Below the pieces are notes generated by a model, which saw nothing but the letters and a program-made list of their open reading frames with translations, was not told the DNA's origin and did not search any database. A stretch of DNA of 64,000 nt. It comes from DATMNI01 sp963817515 (GTDB lineage: Bacteria > Acidobacteriota > Terriglobia > Bryobacterales > Bryobacteraceae). This document shows positions 18,401-27,996 of this stretch, piece after piece. Within the stretch, counting starts at the first letter, position 1, and each line of letters opens with the position of its first letter. The DNA lies in contig CAWFPJ010000040.1 of the NCBI GenBank assembly GCA_963817515.1, forward strand, positions 1-64,000. Reading direction: 5' to 3'. A program made the position numbers and the translations under genes.

Positions 18401-21400
18401 TTAGAACAGCACTTTGAGACTCAATTGTAGAATCCTTGGGCCGCTGGCCGACGATGTGATCCTTCCGAATGTGCTGTTACCGATCGTGGCGTTGGGCAAA
18501 CCCAGTTGCGGCCGGTTGAACAGGTTGAAAAACTCCGTCCGGAATGCCAGCTTGGCCCCTTCACGGAAGTGCAGAGGAAATGCGCGCGACACACTCAGAT
18601 CCGTGTTGTTGAAACCGGGACCTCGCAGGACATTGCGGCCCAGCGTGCCGTAAGTGCCGGCCACTGCCTGAGCCACCGCCGATGTGTTGAAGTATTTCGC
18701 AACCTGCTGGCCGCGGCTACCGCCGGTCACGGTGAGATTGCCGGCGAGGTCGGCGAAGGCGTCCCCATTGCCGCCGTTGGCTGCACCCGCTGTGCGATCC
18801 CCGGAGCTGAAAACGGTGAAGGGCCGCCCCGATTGCAGGGTGACGATGCCGCTCATCTGCCAATTGCCTAAGACGGCGCTGAGCAGACTCGACTGCATCT
18901 GCTTCCCCGGATCGGGCAATTCCCAGACAAAGGAGCCCACGAACCGTTGCGGGTGGTCGCTGTCTGCCAGTCCCCGCGAATGGTTGAAGTTGAACGGGTC
19001 GAGGATGGTGCTGTCTTCCATGTTGTTGTTGGAAGAATTGTAGTCGATATTCTTCGACCAGGTGTAGCTTCCCAGCACGCTAAACCCGCGGCTGAACCGC
19101 TTGTTGAGTGAAAGCTGCAGTCCGTTGTAGAACTGGCCCAGCGGATTGCTCATCGTGAAAATAGCTCCGTACTGGGCTCTTGGGCGGCGCTGGTCGATCG
19201 TGGCCTGATTCTGGCTCAACGTTTGGGAGAAGTTGTAGAACGGGGCGTTTGAATCGTATCCAACCATCAGGTGCGTAGTCTTCGATCCGACGTAGCCTAT
19301 GCGAAGCAGCCAGTCCGCGCCCAGTCTCCGCTCCACGGTCAGGTTCCAGTTTTGCGTATAGGGCAGCTTGAACTCATGCTCCAGCGAATCGAACTGAAAA
19401 GGAAGTTGGTACGGAATCTTCGGATCAAAATCTCCGCTATACGGGAATATGTTGAGGTTCCGCCGTCCCGCGTAGGGATCGTCGAACTGGCCGTCGGTAA
19501 AGCGCACAGAAAAGGCGAACGGCGTATAGTCGTTCATGTTGTTCAGGATCCACGTCTCCGGCGTGTCGAAAAAAAGACCGTAGCCGCCCCTGACGCTGGT
19601 CTTTCCGCCTCCCGTCACGTCCCAGGCGAAACCGAAGCGAGGACTGATGTTTTTCATCGACCCCTCGGTGCCGGCCTTGGGGATCACGTAGCCGTTGGGC
19701 AGCTTGTCGCCGGGGTAGAAGACTCCGGGAGGAGCGTTGACAAAGTGCGGCGAGACGACTCCTTTGACGTACATTTCCTGGATGAATTGATCCTCTCGAT
19801 CGAACAAATCGGTCATCGGAGTAAACGGTTCCCAGCGCAGGCCGAAATTCAGCGTCAGTCGCGGCGTGACGCGAAACGTGTCGCCGCCATAGAAGCCCTG
19901 GTAATGCAGGCGGCGAAATTCGATCTCGCCATTGCCCTGCCGGAATGAGCTCATCGCCCCGAGGACGTAGTCCGCCTGGTCGAATCCGCTAAATCTCCCG
20001 TTGAATTGAAAAATCCCCGATGCCGAATTCGGATTGTACTCGTTATAGCGGGAGAACATGACTTCCGCCCCCCAGGTGAGACTGTGGCGGCCCGTCACCC
20101 ATTGCCAGGAATGCCGGAATTCGATGTTGGTGCGGGAAAACGTCGCCGGCTTGGCGCCCGTGCTCAGGCTCAGGCCGCTGGTTCCGTTGATCGCCAGGTT
20201 CACCTCGTTCGACTGGGGATGGATGGCCACACCCAAATCGGCGATTGTCTCGGAAAACGGCATGGTCCGAACTCCTACTTCCCGCGTCATCGTGATATGC
20301 GAGTCGGAGATGAGATTCGATCGCGCCACGTATGTGTATCCCAGGGTGGCGGTGGTTGTCGGGGCATCAATGCCGGAACGCGTCGATAAGATGTTAGTCG
20401 GAATCCACGGGGTTGTCTGGGCGTAGTTCTCCTGAAAAAACCGGCCCAAAAAATTGTGGTGATCGTTGAGCCGGTAGTCGCCGCGCGCTACATAGTCGCT
20501 GGTGTCCGCCCGCGTGCTCAGGCTGTAGTGAATCAATCCATCGGGGCCGGGCAGCGGCGCAAATGCCAACAGGTTCTGCGCAGCCGGAGAAAGGCGCGAC
20601 TTCGGAATAATATTTCCAGCGAATGGCTGGCCAGTCAAAGGATCGTTGATGACTCGTCCCGGCAGAAGTGACGAGAAATCGCCATTGCGGAAGGCCTGCG
20701 GCATGGTCGGATTGCTTCCGCCGCCGGCAATTTGCCGCAGCCACGTCCTCTGGTAGCCGCCGAACAGGAACAACTTGTTCTTGATGATGGGACCGCCCAA
20801 TGTGACCCCAGCCTGGTTGCGCTGCTGACCGTCCGGCGATGTGGAGAAAAAGTCGTTCGCATTGAGGTCCGTATTCCGTAAGAACCAGAACACGTCCCCG
20901 TGTATCACGTTGGTCCCGCTCTTGGTTACGATGTTCACCGTGCCGGCCGAACTCCTCCCCACTTCGAGACCAGCGTTGCTGGTTACCATACTGAACTCCT
21001 GCACGGCATCGGGAAAGGGAAACGCGACATTGCCGTTAAACAAATTGTCGGTGTTGTCTCCCCCGTCCAACGTGTAGCCGAGCTGATTCTGCCGCGAGCC
21101 GTTAACCGATAGCGCTTTCACACCAGGAGCTGAATAGGACGCCAGGCCGGCGTCGCCGTTGGGGGCTCCAACGGGCTGCACTCCGGGAACCAGGAGCGTC
21201 AGGTCGGCGAGGTTGCGGCCGTTAAGCGGCAGATCGACCACGCGCCGCGAATCGACGACTTCCTTAATCGTGGCGTTGCTGGTTTCAACCGTCGCCGCGG
21301 AGGCTTCCACGGTGACCTGAGTCGATACCTCGCCCACCTCGAGCTTCACGTCGATCTTGGCGTTGTCGTTCACCTGCAGCTGCAAGCCTGTCTGTTCATA

Positions 21401-21676
21401 TTTTTTGAATCCAGGCTGCTCCACCGTAATTTTGTAAGCGCCTACCGGGAGCAACGGAAACCGAAACTCGCCGGCCGCGTCGGTGGTTGTCGTGCGGGCC
21501 TGATTCGTGGTGACGTGCAAGAGCGTCACCCGCGCTCTGGGCATAGCGGCGCCTTGCGAATCCAGCACACTGCCATATACGCCCGCCGAAGCTCCCTGTT
21601 GGCTAAATGCAAGTCTGCACGGATCGAGCGTCGCGATCGAAATAACGTACAGTAGACACGTAAGCAGCCTGCGCAT
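18401..21676 (-). CDS. Oar-like TonB-dependent receptor
   Basis: Intact 1091-residue receptor. GGAGG lies eight bases before the ATG at 21676. The signal peptide ends near CRLAFSQQ. The Ig-like domain (GSVLDSQGAAMPRARV) is followed by the canonical plug block LPLNGRNLADLTLLVPGVQ, then DGGDNTDNLFNGNVAFPFPDAVQEF and AGTVNIVTKSGTN. Barrel strands include LTLNFGLRWEPF and the C-terminal LSLKVLF with a terminal phenylalanine. It is convergent with the second SelA-like gene and 155 bases from the stop of the PVC-type gene upstream, with its own promoter. The ligand is unknown; the neighbours suggest an amide- or amino-containing nutrient. Confidence 0.93.
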   Translation of the reverse strand: MRRLLTCLLYVISIATLDPCRLAFSQQGASAGVYGSVLDSQGAAMPRARVTLLHVTTNQARTTTTDAAGEFRFPLLPVGAYKITVEQPGFKKYEQTGLQLQVNDNAKIDVKLEVGEVSTQVTVEASAATVETSNATIKEVVDSRRVVDLPLNGRNLADLTLLVPGVQPVGAPNGDAGLASYSAPGVKALSVNGSRQNQLGYTLDGGDNTDNLFNGNVAFPFPDAVQEFSMVTSNAGLEVGRSSAGTVNIVTKSGTNVIHGDVFWFLRNTDLNANDFFSTSPDGQQRNQAGVTLGGPIIKNKLFLFGGYQRTWLRQIAGGGSNPTMPQAFRNGDFSSLLPGRVINDPLTGQPFAGNIIPKSRLSPAAQNLLAFAPLPGPDGLIHYSLSTRADTSDYVARGDYRLNDHHNFLGRFFQENYAQTTPWIPTNILSTRSGIDAPTTTATLGYTYVARSNLISDSHITMTREVGVRTMPFSETIADLGVAIHPQSNEVNLAINGTSGLSLSTGAKPATFSRTNIEFRHSWQWVTGRHSLTWGAEVMFSRYNEYNPNSASGIFQFNGRFSGFDQADYVLGAMSSFRQGNGEIEFRRLHYQGFYGGDTFRVTPRLTLNFGLRWEPFTPMTDLFDREDQFIQEMYVKGVVSPHFVNAPPGVFYPGDKLPNGYVIPKAGTEGSMKNISPRFGFAWDVTGGGKTSVRGGYGLFFDTPETWILNNMNDYTPFAFSVRFTDGQFDDPYAGRRNLNIFPYSGDFDPKIPYQLPFQFDSLEHEFKLPYTQNWNLTVERRLGADWLLRIGYVGSKTTHLMVGYDSNAPFYNFSQTLSQNQATIDQRRPRAQYGAIFTMSNPLGQFYNGLQLSLNKRFSRGFSVLGSYTWSKNIDYNSSNNNMEDSTILDPFNFNHSRGLADSDHPQRFVGSFVWELPDPGKQMQSSLLSAVLGNWQMSGIVTLQSGRPFTVFSSGDRTAGAANGGNGDAFADLAGNLTVTGGSRGQQVAKYFNTSAVAQAVAGTYGTLGRNVLRGPGFNNTDLSVSRAFPLHFREGAKLAFRTEFFNLFNRPQLGLPNATIGNSTFGRITSSASGPRILQLSLKVLF

Positions 21677-21791
21677 CTTACATACCTCCTTGAATTAGTG
21701 CAGCGATTTCGTTATTGGATCTACATGGGCGTGATGAAGGGTAAACCGGACACCACATCACGCGAGCCACCCCGTTAGTACACTCGGCAGT

Positions 21792-21820
21792 AGACTACCA
21801 GCAATTCCAACGGCAGTCAA
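21792..21820 (-). promoter_or_regulatory. Sigma-70-type promoter of the 21676 receptor
   Basis: On the minus strand TTGACT (21815-21820), 17 bases, TAGTCT (21792-21797). The predicted leader is about 110 bases, the longest among the receptor genes here. Confidence 0.5.
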
Positions 21821-21831
21821 CACGAACCTCT

Positions 21832-24800
21832 CTAGGTTCCCCCTCGCAAATACGCGATCACGTCGGCCAGCTCCTGTTTGCTCAGCGATTGTTCCAGATC
21901 CTCAGGCATGAGCGAGACGGTAGACGCTCGCATCTCGACGATGTTCGATCGCAGAATGAGTTCGTCTCCTTCGTCCGAGCCGTTGCGAAGAGTGATCATG
22001 CCGGGCGTTTCGCTGCCGATCACGCCGTCGTGGAGGCGTCCATCTTTGGTTGTGATGAGATAGTTGATGAAGCGCGGCTCGATCGCGGCGCTGGGGTTAA
22101 GGATCGAGTTCAGCAGCTCCTCCTTCGTCTTGTTGTTGACGCCGGAAAGGTCCGGGCCGACTTGCGCATTACCACGACGCGCCAGGTGGCAGCGGCCGCA
22201 GGTTTTCTCCAGGGCCTGCTTGCCGCGCGCCGCATCGCCGGTCATGTTGAGCACGTCGCGATAGCTGGCAACTACTTTGGCCCGATCTTCGCCGGCTGTA
22301 TGCAGCAGCCCTTTGGCGCGAGTAGCCACCGTGGGGCCGGGATACTCCAGAAGGCGGTTGCGCACGGCCACCTCGAGCGAGGCCGCCGGGATCTCACGAT
22401 GCTCGATCGCATCGAGCAACAGCGATGCGCGCTCACCGGTATTGAGCAGCGCCTCGAGAGCCGCGGCCCGGGCGGGGGGCTGGTATGTGCGCCAGTAGGA
22501 GAGCAACATTGTCCCGGCGGCAGCATCGTTAAAGGAGGCCAAAGCGTCCACCACGGCTCGTTGTGCTTCGGGTGGAGGATTCGAATCGAGCACGGCCCGC
22601 AGTACCGGTTGAGCGCCGGCAAAGGGTCCGCCTCGCAAAGCTCGAATGGCTGCGGCACGGAGCGCCGGCGGAGTCTTCGGGTCCTTTGCCTCCGAGGCCG
22701 CCTTTGGCAACAGGGTATGCAGTTCCATGTAAGACGCCACTTCCCAGGCGGCGTTCTGTAGCTGGGCGCTGCCTCCGGCGAGCAGGCGGCTGAGCGCTGC
22801 TTCAACCTCCGGGGCTTCCAGATTGTGTACGGCGGACAGCTTCAATCCTCGCGCCAGGCCAGTGACTCCAGCCTCGGGATGACTGAGGCGAGGCAGTGCG
22901 GAGACCAGCGCCGCCAACTCCCGGCGGTCGTGCTTCGCTCCGATCAGCGCCGCCAGTTGGGCCAGAAACGCCGGATCCTGCCATCGGCGATCGCGCTCGG
23001 GCAGACGCTCAAAGAGCTGGAAGGGGCGATCGGCGGCCGAGCTGAGAATTGCAATGCGAAACCAACGATCCGACGCTCCGCCGGCGATGGCGAGCGCGGC
23101 CAGTGTGTCGAGCGCATGAGGGCCATCTACGCGGCCCAGGGTCAGCGCGAGCCAAAAACGCACTCGCGCGTCCGGATCCCGCTGCAATGCCGTCACGGCA
23201 TCGGCCATGGATTTCTGCTGCGGGAGAAATTCCTCTGCCAGGCGCAGTGCGTTTTCGCGAATGTGCGAATCGGGATCGCGCAGGGCCGACATTACCAACT
23301 CTGGCTCCAATCCACCGATACCTTCCAGGGTCCAGAGCGCTTGTAAGCGGGCTTGCGGCTGTCGCGCCCCGGCGCGCCAGGTCCGCCAGCAAGGGGGCTG
23401 CCGAGCGGTCCTGGCGCTCCAGAAGCAGCCGGTGCGCGGTCTCGCGGTTCCAGCCGTTTGGGTTTTCGAGCTGCTTTACCAACTCGGCAACGGAAGCCCG
23501 GCCGAGGTTCACTTTCAGGTCGCCGCGCCGCGGCGGATGGTTGGGCGCGATGCGGTAGATACGCCCCCTATCGTCGCCGTGATGGAAGTCGATAAGCTTC
23601 TTGATGGCGTCGGGAATGTACTCGGGCGACTCGATTACCTCGCGATAGAAATCCAGCATGTAAAGATTGCCGTCGGGTGCATTGGCAAAGTTGCAGGGCC
23701 GGAACCAGACGTCCGTTGAAGCCAGGAACTCCACGCCGATCTTGGCTGGATGCGCCTCGAACGTCACGCCCTTGGGTGTCAGCTTGTCATGCCGGACCAG
23801 ATTGCCGGCCACCTCGCCGGTGAAAACGTCGCCCACATATTCGGGCGGGAAAGCGTCGCCTGTGTATACAATTCCGCCGCTGGCCGCCGTAAAATAGCCG
23901 GACAACTGCTCCACGCGTTTGCCGCCGTTCTCCTGGTAGCGCTGCTGCCGGACGCGCGTGCGCTCCTGCCGCCAGCGCTGCGGCGGAGTGAGCTGATAAA
24001 CGCGCAGCGCCTCTTCGGTCGCAGGGTAAAGGTATTCGGACACGGCCGGAACAGTCAGCGCCGGCGAGCGAGCCAGGTACTTCATCGGAACCACGGCATG
24101 ATGCAGATGAAACGTATTGCTGGTGGCGAAGCGGTCGCCCCAGTCATTGAAGGAGAGTCCGAATTGCGTGGGCCCCGACGCAGCCTCCGCCTGTCCGCTG
24201 ATCGGCTGAAAGCGGAAGTCGGCGCCGCGAACCAGCACCGGCGGCCGTTCCGGGTGTTCGGTCGAAGCGATCTTGCCGTCGGCGCCGTCATTGGCCACAT
24301 AGATCCAGTTGTCCATGCCCAGGCGGGGATTGGCGATGCGATGCTGCGGGTTCTGCAGGCGGAATCCGGAATAGAGCACCTGGCGCACATCGGCCTTGCC
24401 ATCGCCATCTGTGTCCTTCAGGTAAAGAATCTGCGGCGCGGCGGTGACGATCATTCCGCCCTTCCAGGGCATCAACCCGCTCACGGCCAGAAGGTTGTCG
24501 GCGAAGATCGTGCTGTGGTCTATGCGGCCGTCGCCGTCGCGGTCCTCCAGCAAAACGATGCGCGAGCGCGGTTGCTTGCCCGGAGGCGGGTCATCGGGGT
24601 AGTCGATCATCTCGGCCACGTAGATCTTGCCATTCTCATCGAAGGCCATATCCACGGGATCGACCACGTTCGGCTCGCTGGCGAACAGCTCCACGTGGAA
24701 GTCCTCGCTGAGGCGGAAGGTTTGCAGAGATTTGTCGGCAGAGAGCGGATCGGGCGCCTGATTGTTCCTTCGAGAGCAACTGCAGGCAATCAGCACCAGA

Positions 24801-24832
24801 AGCGTCAAAACCAGGCGCGAAAGGAAAGTCAT
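21832..24832 (-). pseudogene. PVC-type dehydrogenase lipoprotein with CxxCH haem site, frameshifted
   Basis: Large periplasmic lipoprotein of the PVC-type membrane-bound dehydrogenase family (TIGR02604/TIGR02603-like): a lipobox near LIACSCS, an N-terminal beta-propeller of the sugar-dehydrogenase type (KIYVAEMIDYPDD, LASTDVWFRPCNFANAPDGNLYMLDFYREV), HEAT-like repeats, and a C-terminal cytochrome-c-like domain (CGRCHLARR, VGPDLSGVNNKTKEELLNSILNP). The propeller frame leaves homology after LLADLARRGATAA. The homology resumes one base over as ARLQALWTLEGIGG, so the shift is at about 23360-23375. Removing one base gives about 999 residues, matching the intact 995-residue paralogue at 54052, which guides this reading. 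It is either a pseudogene or a sequence error. Confidence 0.87.
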
Positions 24833-25234
24833 TGGAAGCCATTTTAGCCCCTGGGAGGCCTTCGCATATTTCCAGATGGCCCAGCCGGGAATTGCGAAGA
24901 GAGCCAGCGCGCCATCCGTCAGGGTAGGCCCGAGATTCCGGGCGTCCTCCGACGGCTCGCATAGCCCGGCGCTTCCCTTCGATGAATAATCCGCAGCCCT
25001 CAGAGAATCGCTATAGTGTGCAATTGTGAGCAGACGCGGCCGGGAAATGCTCTTAACCTGATCAGATAAGCCACCGCAATCCGCCGTTGGATTTTGGAAG
25101 TCAATTCGTGCCTATGGACGACTCCACGGAGTACATTTGCGCATCGGGCCAAGCGCCGATACAAAACAAGGGTTGACCTGCGCTGAAAGTCCAATCCAAC
25201 TCGGCGCACGTCCTGCCGATGCCGTAAGGGCCAA
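24833..25234. other. 402-base intergenic region between divergent genes
   Basis: It separates the minus-strand PVC-type gene from the plus-strand receptor operon. A minus-strand frame in phase with the lipoprotein start stays open for more than 150 bases and encodes a hydrophobic stretch (LFAIPGWAIWKYAKAS). It has no credible start, so I treat it as chance or a faint remnant. For the plus-strand operon I see AAGGG at 25226-25230 but no clear promoter; TTGACC at 25172-25177 has no good -10 partner. No RNA gene is seen. Confidence 0.4.
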
Positions 25235-27355
25235 ATGAAGACAAAACAAAGTCTGTTCTCGTTTGAGTCCGCGGAAGCCGAAAAGAAACCGAAGGGTTTT
25301 GGCAGAGGCATGCCGCACACCTGTGCCCGGCCGGTGGTCCGGAGGGCACCTATTCTGGCCCTGCTTTCTCTGCTAACCTTCTTCAGCTCCACGCGCGCAC
25401 TGGCTCAAAATGTGCCCACCCCTCCGAATTTGACAGACATGAGTATCGAGGAATTGATGTTGATCCATGTAGACTCCGTTTACGGAGCCTCCGGTTTCAA
25501 GCAAAAGGTGACCGAAGCGCCCGCTTCCATCACCATCATTACCTCCGACGAAATCCAAAGGTACGGCTACCGGACTCTTGCCGACATCTTAAGGAACGTT
25601 CCGGGCTTTTATGTCTCGTATGACCGAAATTATAGTTACCTGGAAGTACGTGGTTATGGACTTCCAGGACAATATAACAGTAGCATTACGTTGTTGATTG
25701 ATGGTCACCGGCTCAACGATAACATTTACGACGGGGCCCTGATTGGAACGGAGTTCCCGCTTGATATCGACCTGATTGATCGCGTGGAAGTCATCCGTGG
25801 GCCTAATTCCTCCCTCTATGTCGCCAGCGCCTTCCTGGGGGTCATTAACATCATTACAAAACGAGCGGGGGACCTGCCTATGGTGAATGCGACGGCGGAT
25901 GTGGCCAGCTACGGTACTTACCAGGGCCGCATCAGCTATGGCAAGAAATTTCATAACGGCTTGGAATTGCTTCTTTCCGGGTCCTTCTATGACTCCCATG
26001 GACAGGATCGGCTATTCTTCAAGGAATTCGGCAGCCCGGCCACCAACAATGGGATAGCACGGAACGCAGACAATGACCAATTTCACCAACTCTTTGCTAC
26101 TGCCTCATGGGGTGGCTTCACGTTGCACGGACTATTCGGATCACGTGATAAGGGAATTCCGACTGCCTCCTTCGGAAGCGCCTTTAACGTCACCGACACC
26201 CACACCATCGACGCTCGCGGCTACCTCGACCTGACCTACGAACGCGCCCTTGGCCATGGATGGAACCTTAACAGCCGGACGTATTACGATCAGTTCAATA
26301 ACGACGGCACTTATGTGTACGATTATTCCGCGTTGGGCGGGCCTTCACGAGTGCTAAACAAAAACTTCGCCCACGGCAAATGGTGGGGTGAAGAGGCCAC
26401 GATCTCCAAGCAGGTATCCGAGACCCACCGGCTGAGTGTCGGTGCGGAAATCCAGGACAACTTTCAGCAGAATCAAGGAAATTATGACCTTCAACCCTTT
26501 GTTCAATATTTTAGTGACCGCAAAACCTCGAATGTGTTTTCCGTTTATGCTCAGGACGACATTCACCTTCGCAACAACCTCATACTGAACCTGGGACTTC
26601 GCTATGACCGCTATTCGATTTTTGGCGGTACGACGAACCCGCGTGCTGCCCTGATCTACAATCCTTGGGATAAAACCACCTTCAAGCTCCTTTACGGCCA
26701 ATCCTTTCGTGCTCCCAATTTATTTGAACTTTTCTACGATGCGCCCGGAAACGAAGCCAATCCGTCGCTCCGGCCCGAAACTGTTAAGACCATGGAGTTG
26801 GTGTGGGAGCAATACTTTGCCAACCATTTTCGAATGACGGTCTCAGGATTCTATTATCCGGTCCATAGCCTGATCAACCAGCAAACTGATCCGGCAAACG
26901 GAAATGCGTTGTTCGTCAATGCCGGATCCCTGAACCTTCGAGGTATCGACTTTGCCATGTCGCGAAGTTTGACACTTGGCCTGGAAAGTACGGTTAGTTA
27001 CTCCTTCCAGGACGCAGTGAACTCGAGCTCTCAAACGCCTTTAACGAATTCTCCGAAACACGTTGTTCAGGCGAGGCTTAGCGTCCCCCTTATCAAACGA
27101 AAAGTCTTCGCGAGTACGGATCTTCAATACGTCAGTAAGAGAGTAACCCTGGCTGGCCAACAGTCGGCTGCCTATGTCGTTCCCAATTTTACACTATACA
27201 CCCGAAATATTTTAAACGGTTGGGAAATCTCTGCCAGCGTTTATAACTGGCTTAACCACAGATATGCCGATCCTTCCGGCAACGGCCTGGTGGAGGACAC
27301 TATCTTGCAGGATGGCCGGACCGTTCGAGTCAAGATCGGATACAGATTTCAATGA
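25235..27355 (+). CDS. Classical TonB-dependent receptor of a sensor operon
   Basis: A 706-residue outer-membrane receptor, quite unlike the Oar-type genes: no Ig-like domain, a normal plug and a 22-strand-type barrel. The ATG at 25235 has AAGGG four bases upstream; the hydrophobic signal core is late (about residues 38-57, ending ALAQ), so the ATG at 25310 is an alternative. The start of the mature protein (LTDMSIEELMLIHVDSVYG) and the plug (APASITIITSDEIQRYGYRTLADILRNVPG, VEVIRGPNSSLYVASAFLGVINIITK) are typical. The barrel includes LNLGLRYDRYS and QSFRAPNLFELFY and ends KIGYRFQ. Its stop overlaps the next start by four bases (ATGA). Codon use looks less GC-biased than in flanking genes, hinting at transfer. 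Confidence 0.92.
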   Translation: MKTKQSLFSFESAEAEKKPKGFGRGMPHTCARPVVRRAPILALLSLLTFFSSTRALAQNVPTPPNLTDMSIEELMLIHVDSVYGASGFKQKVTEAPASITIITSDEIQRYGYRTLADILRNVPGFYVSYDRNYSYLEVRGYGLPGQYNSSITLLIDGHRLNDNIYDGALIGTEFPLDIDLIDRVEVIRGPNSSLYVASAFLGVINIITKRAGDLPMVNATADVASYGTYQGRISYGKKFHNGLELLLSGSFYDSHGQDRLFFKEFGSPATNNGIARNADNDQFHQLFATASWGGFTLHGLFGSRDKGIPTASFGSAFNVTDTHTIDARGYLDLTYERALGHGWNLNSRTYYDQFNNDGTYVYDYSALGGPSRVLNKNFAHGKWWGEEATISKQVSETHRLSVGAEIQDNFQQNQGNYDLQPFVQYFSDRKTSNVFSVYAQDDIHLRNNLILNLGLRYDRYSIFGGTTNPRAALIYNPWDKTTFKLLYGQSFRAPNLFELFYDAPGNEANPSLRPETVKTMELVWEQYFANHFRMTVSGFYYPVHSLINQQTDPANGNALFVNAGSLNLRGIDFAMSRSLTLGLESTVSYSFQDAVNSSSQTPLTNSPKHVVQARLSVPLIKRKVFASTDLQYVSKRVTLAGQQSAAYVVPNFTLYTRNILNGWEISASVYNWLNHRYADPSGNGLVEDTILQDGRTVRVKIGYRFQ

Positions 27356-27996
27356 GTGATGTTCGTCTGCAGCGTGCTGATGGTCGTGCGGGCCTGAAGA
27401 CTGGTTCGAAACGCCGTGGGACGCCAAGAGAGAACGAAATTCGAGATGAAAGACCGAAGCCTTTGGGGACTCAACTGGCGCTCGCCCTGGCAGTGGCTTT
27501 GGTCTTCCAAGTATCTGCACAAGCTCAAGCGGACGAATACCATGTGAAAGCAGCCTTTCTCTTTAACTTTGCCAAATTTGTGGAGTGGCCGGCACAGACG
27601 TTCAAGACTCCGGCTGACCCAATCGTAATCTGTATCCTCGGACAGAACCCTTTCGGCAATGCGCTCGAAGAGACCATCAAGGGGAAAATCGTCGGCGGCC
27701 GGACTTTTAGCGTACGAGCGATCTCGGACACTCAACGTCCGTGGAGCTGCCAGATTCTCTTTGTCAATTCATCCGAACGGAAGCAGTTTCGGTCGGCTAT
27801 TGGACGCATCAAGGGCGCTGGCGTCCTGAGTGTCGGAGAAGCCGAGGGATTCACCGCGGACGGTGGTGTCATCAATTTGAAGGTGGAGCACGGAAACATC
27901 CGTCTGGAAATCAATGTTACGGCGGCTGAGTACACGGACATCCACATTAGCGCGAAGCTCCTGAGCTTAGCCGAGGTCGTACGAAAAGCGCCATGA
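27352..27996 (+). CDS. YfiR-like (DUF4154) periplasmic protein
   Basis: A 214-residue protein with a late hydrophobic signal (about residues 41-58) and a YfiR/DUF4154 domain from about residue 61: DEYHVKAAFLFNFAKFVEWP is the family's hallmark start, followed by IVICILGQNPFG, the glycine-rich middle and GGVINLKVEHGNIRLEINVTAAE. In Pseudomonas YfiR is a periplasmic repressor of the diguanylate cyclase YfiN. Two cysteines, Cys94 and Cys133, are 39 residues apart, the same spacing I recall for the Cys71-Cys110 disulfide of YfiR. The gene overlaps both neighbours by four bases (ATGA at each junction). The 40-residue n-region is long, but no later start is available. It probably binds the kinase sensor domain in the periplasm. 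Confidence 0.88.
   Translation: MSDVRLQRADGRAGLKTGSKRRGTPRENEIRDERPKPLGTQLALALAVALVFQVSAQAQADEYHVKAAFLFNFAKFVEWPAQTFKTPADPIVICILGQNPFGNALEETIKGKIVGGRTFSVRAISDTQRPWSCQILFVNSSERKQFRSAIGRIKGAGVLSVGEAEGFTADGGVINLKVEHGNIRLEINVTAAEYTDIHISAKLLSLAEVVRKAP

Noticed and set aside
23750..24847. Plus-strand open frame of 365 codons
   Set aside because: Antisense to the propeller part of the PVC-type gene, with no recognisable domain.
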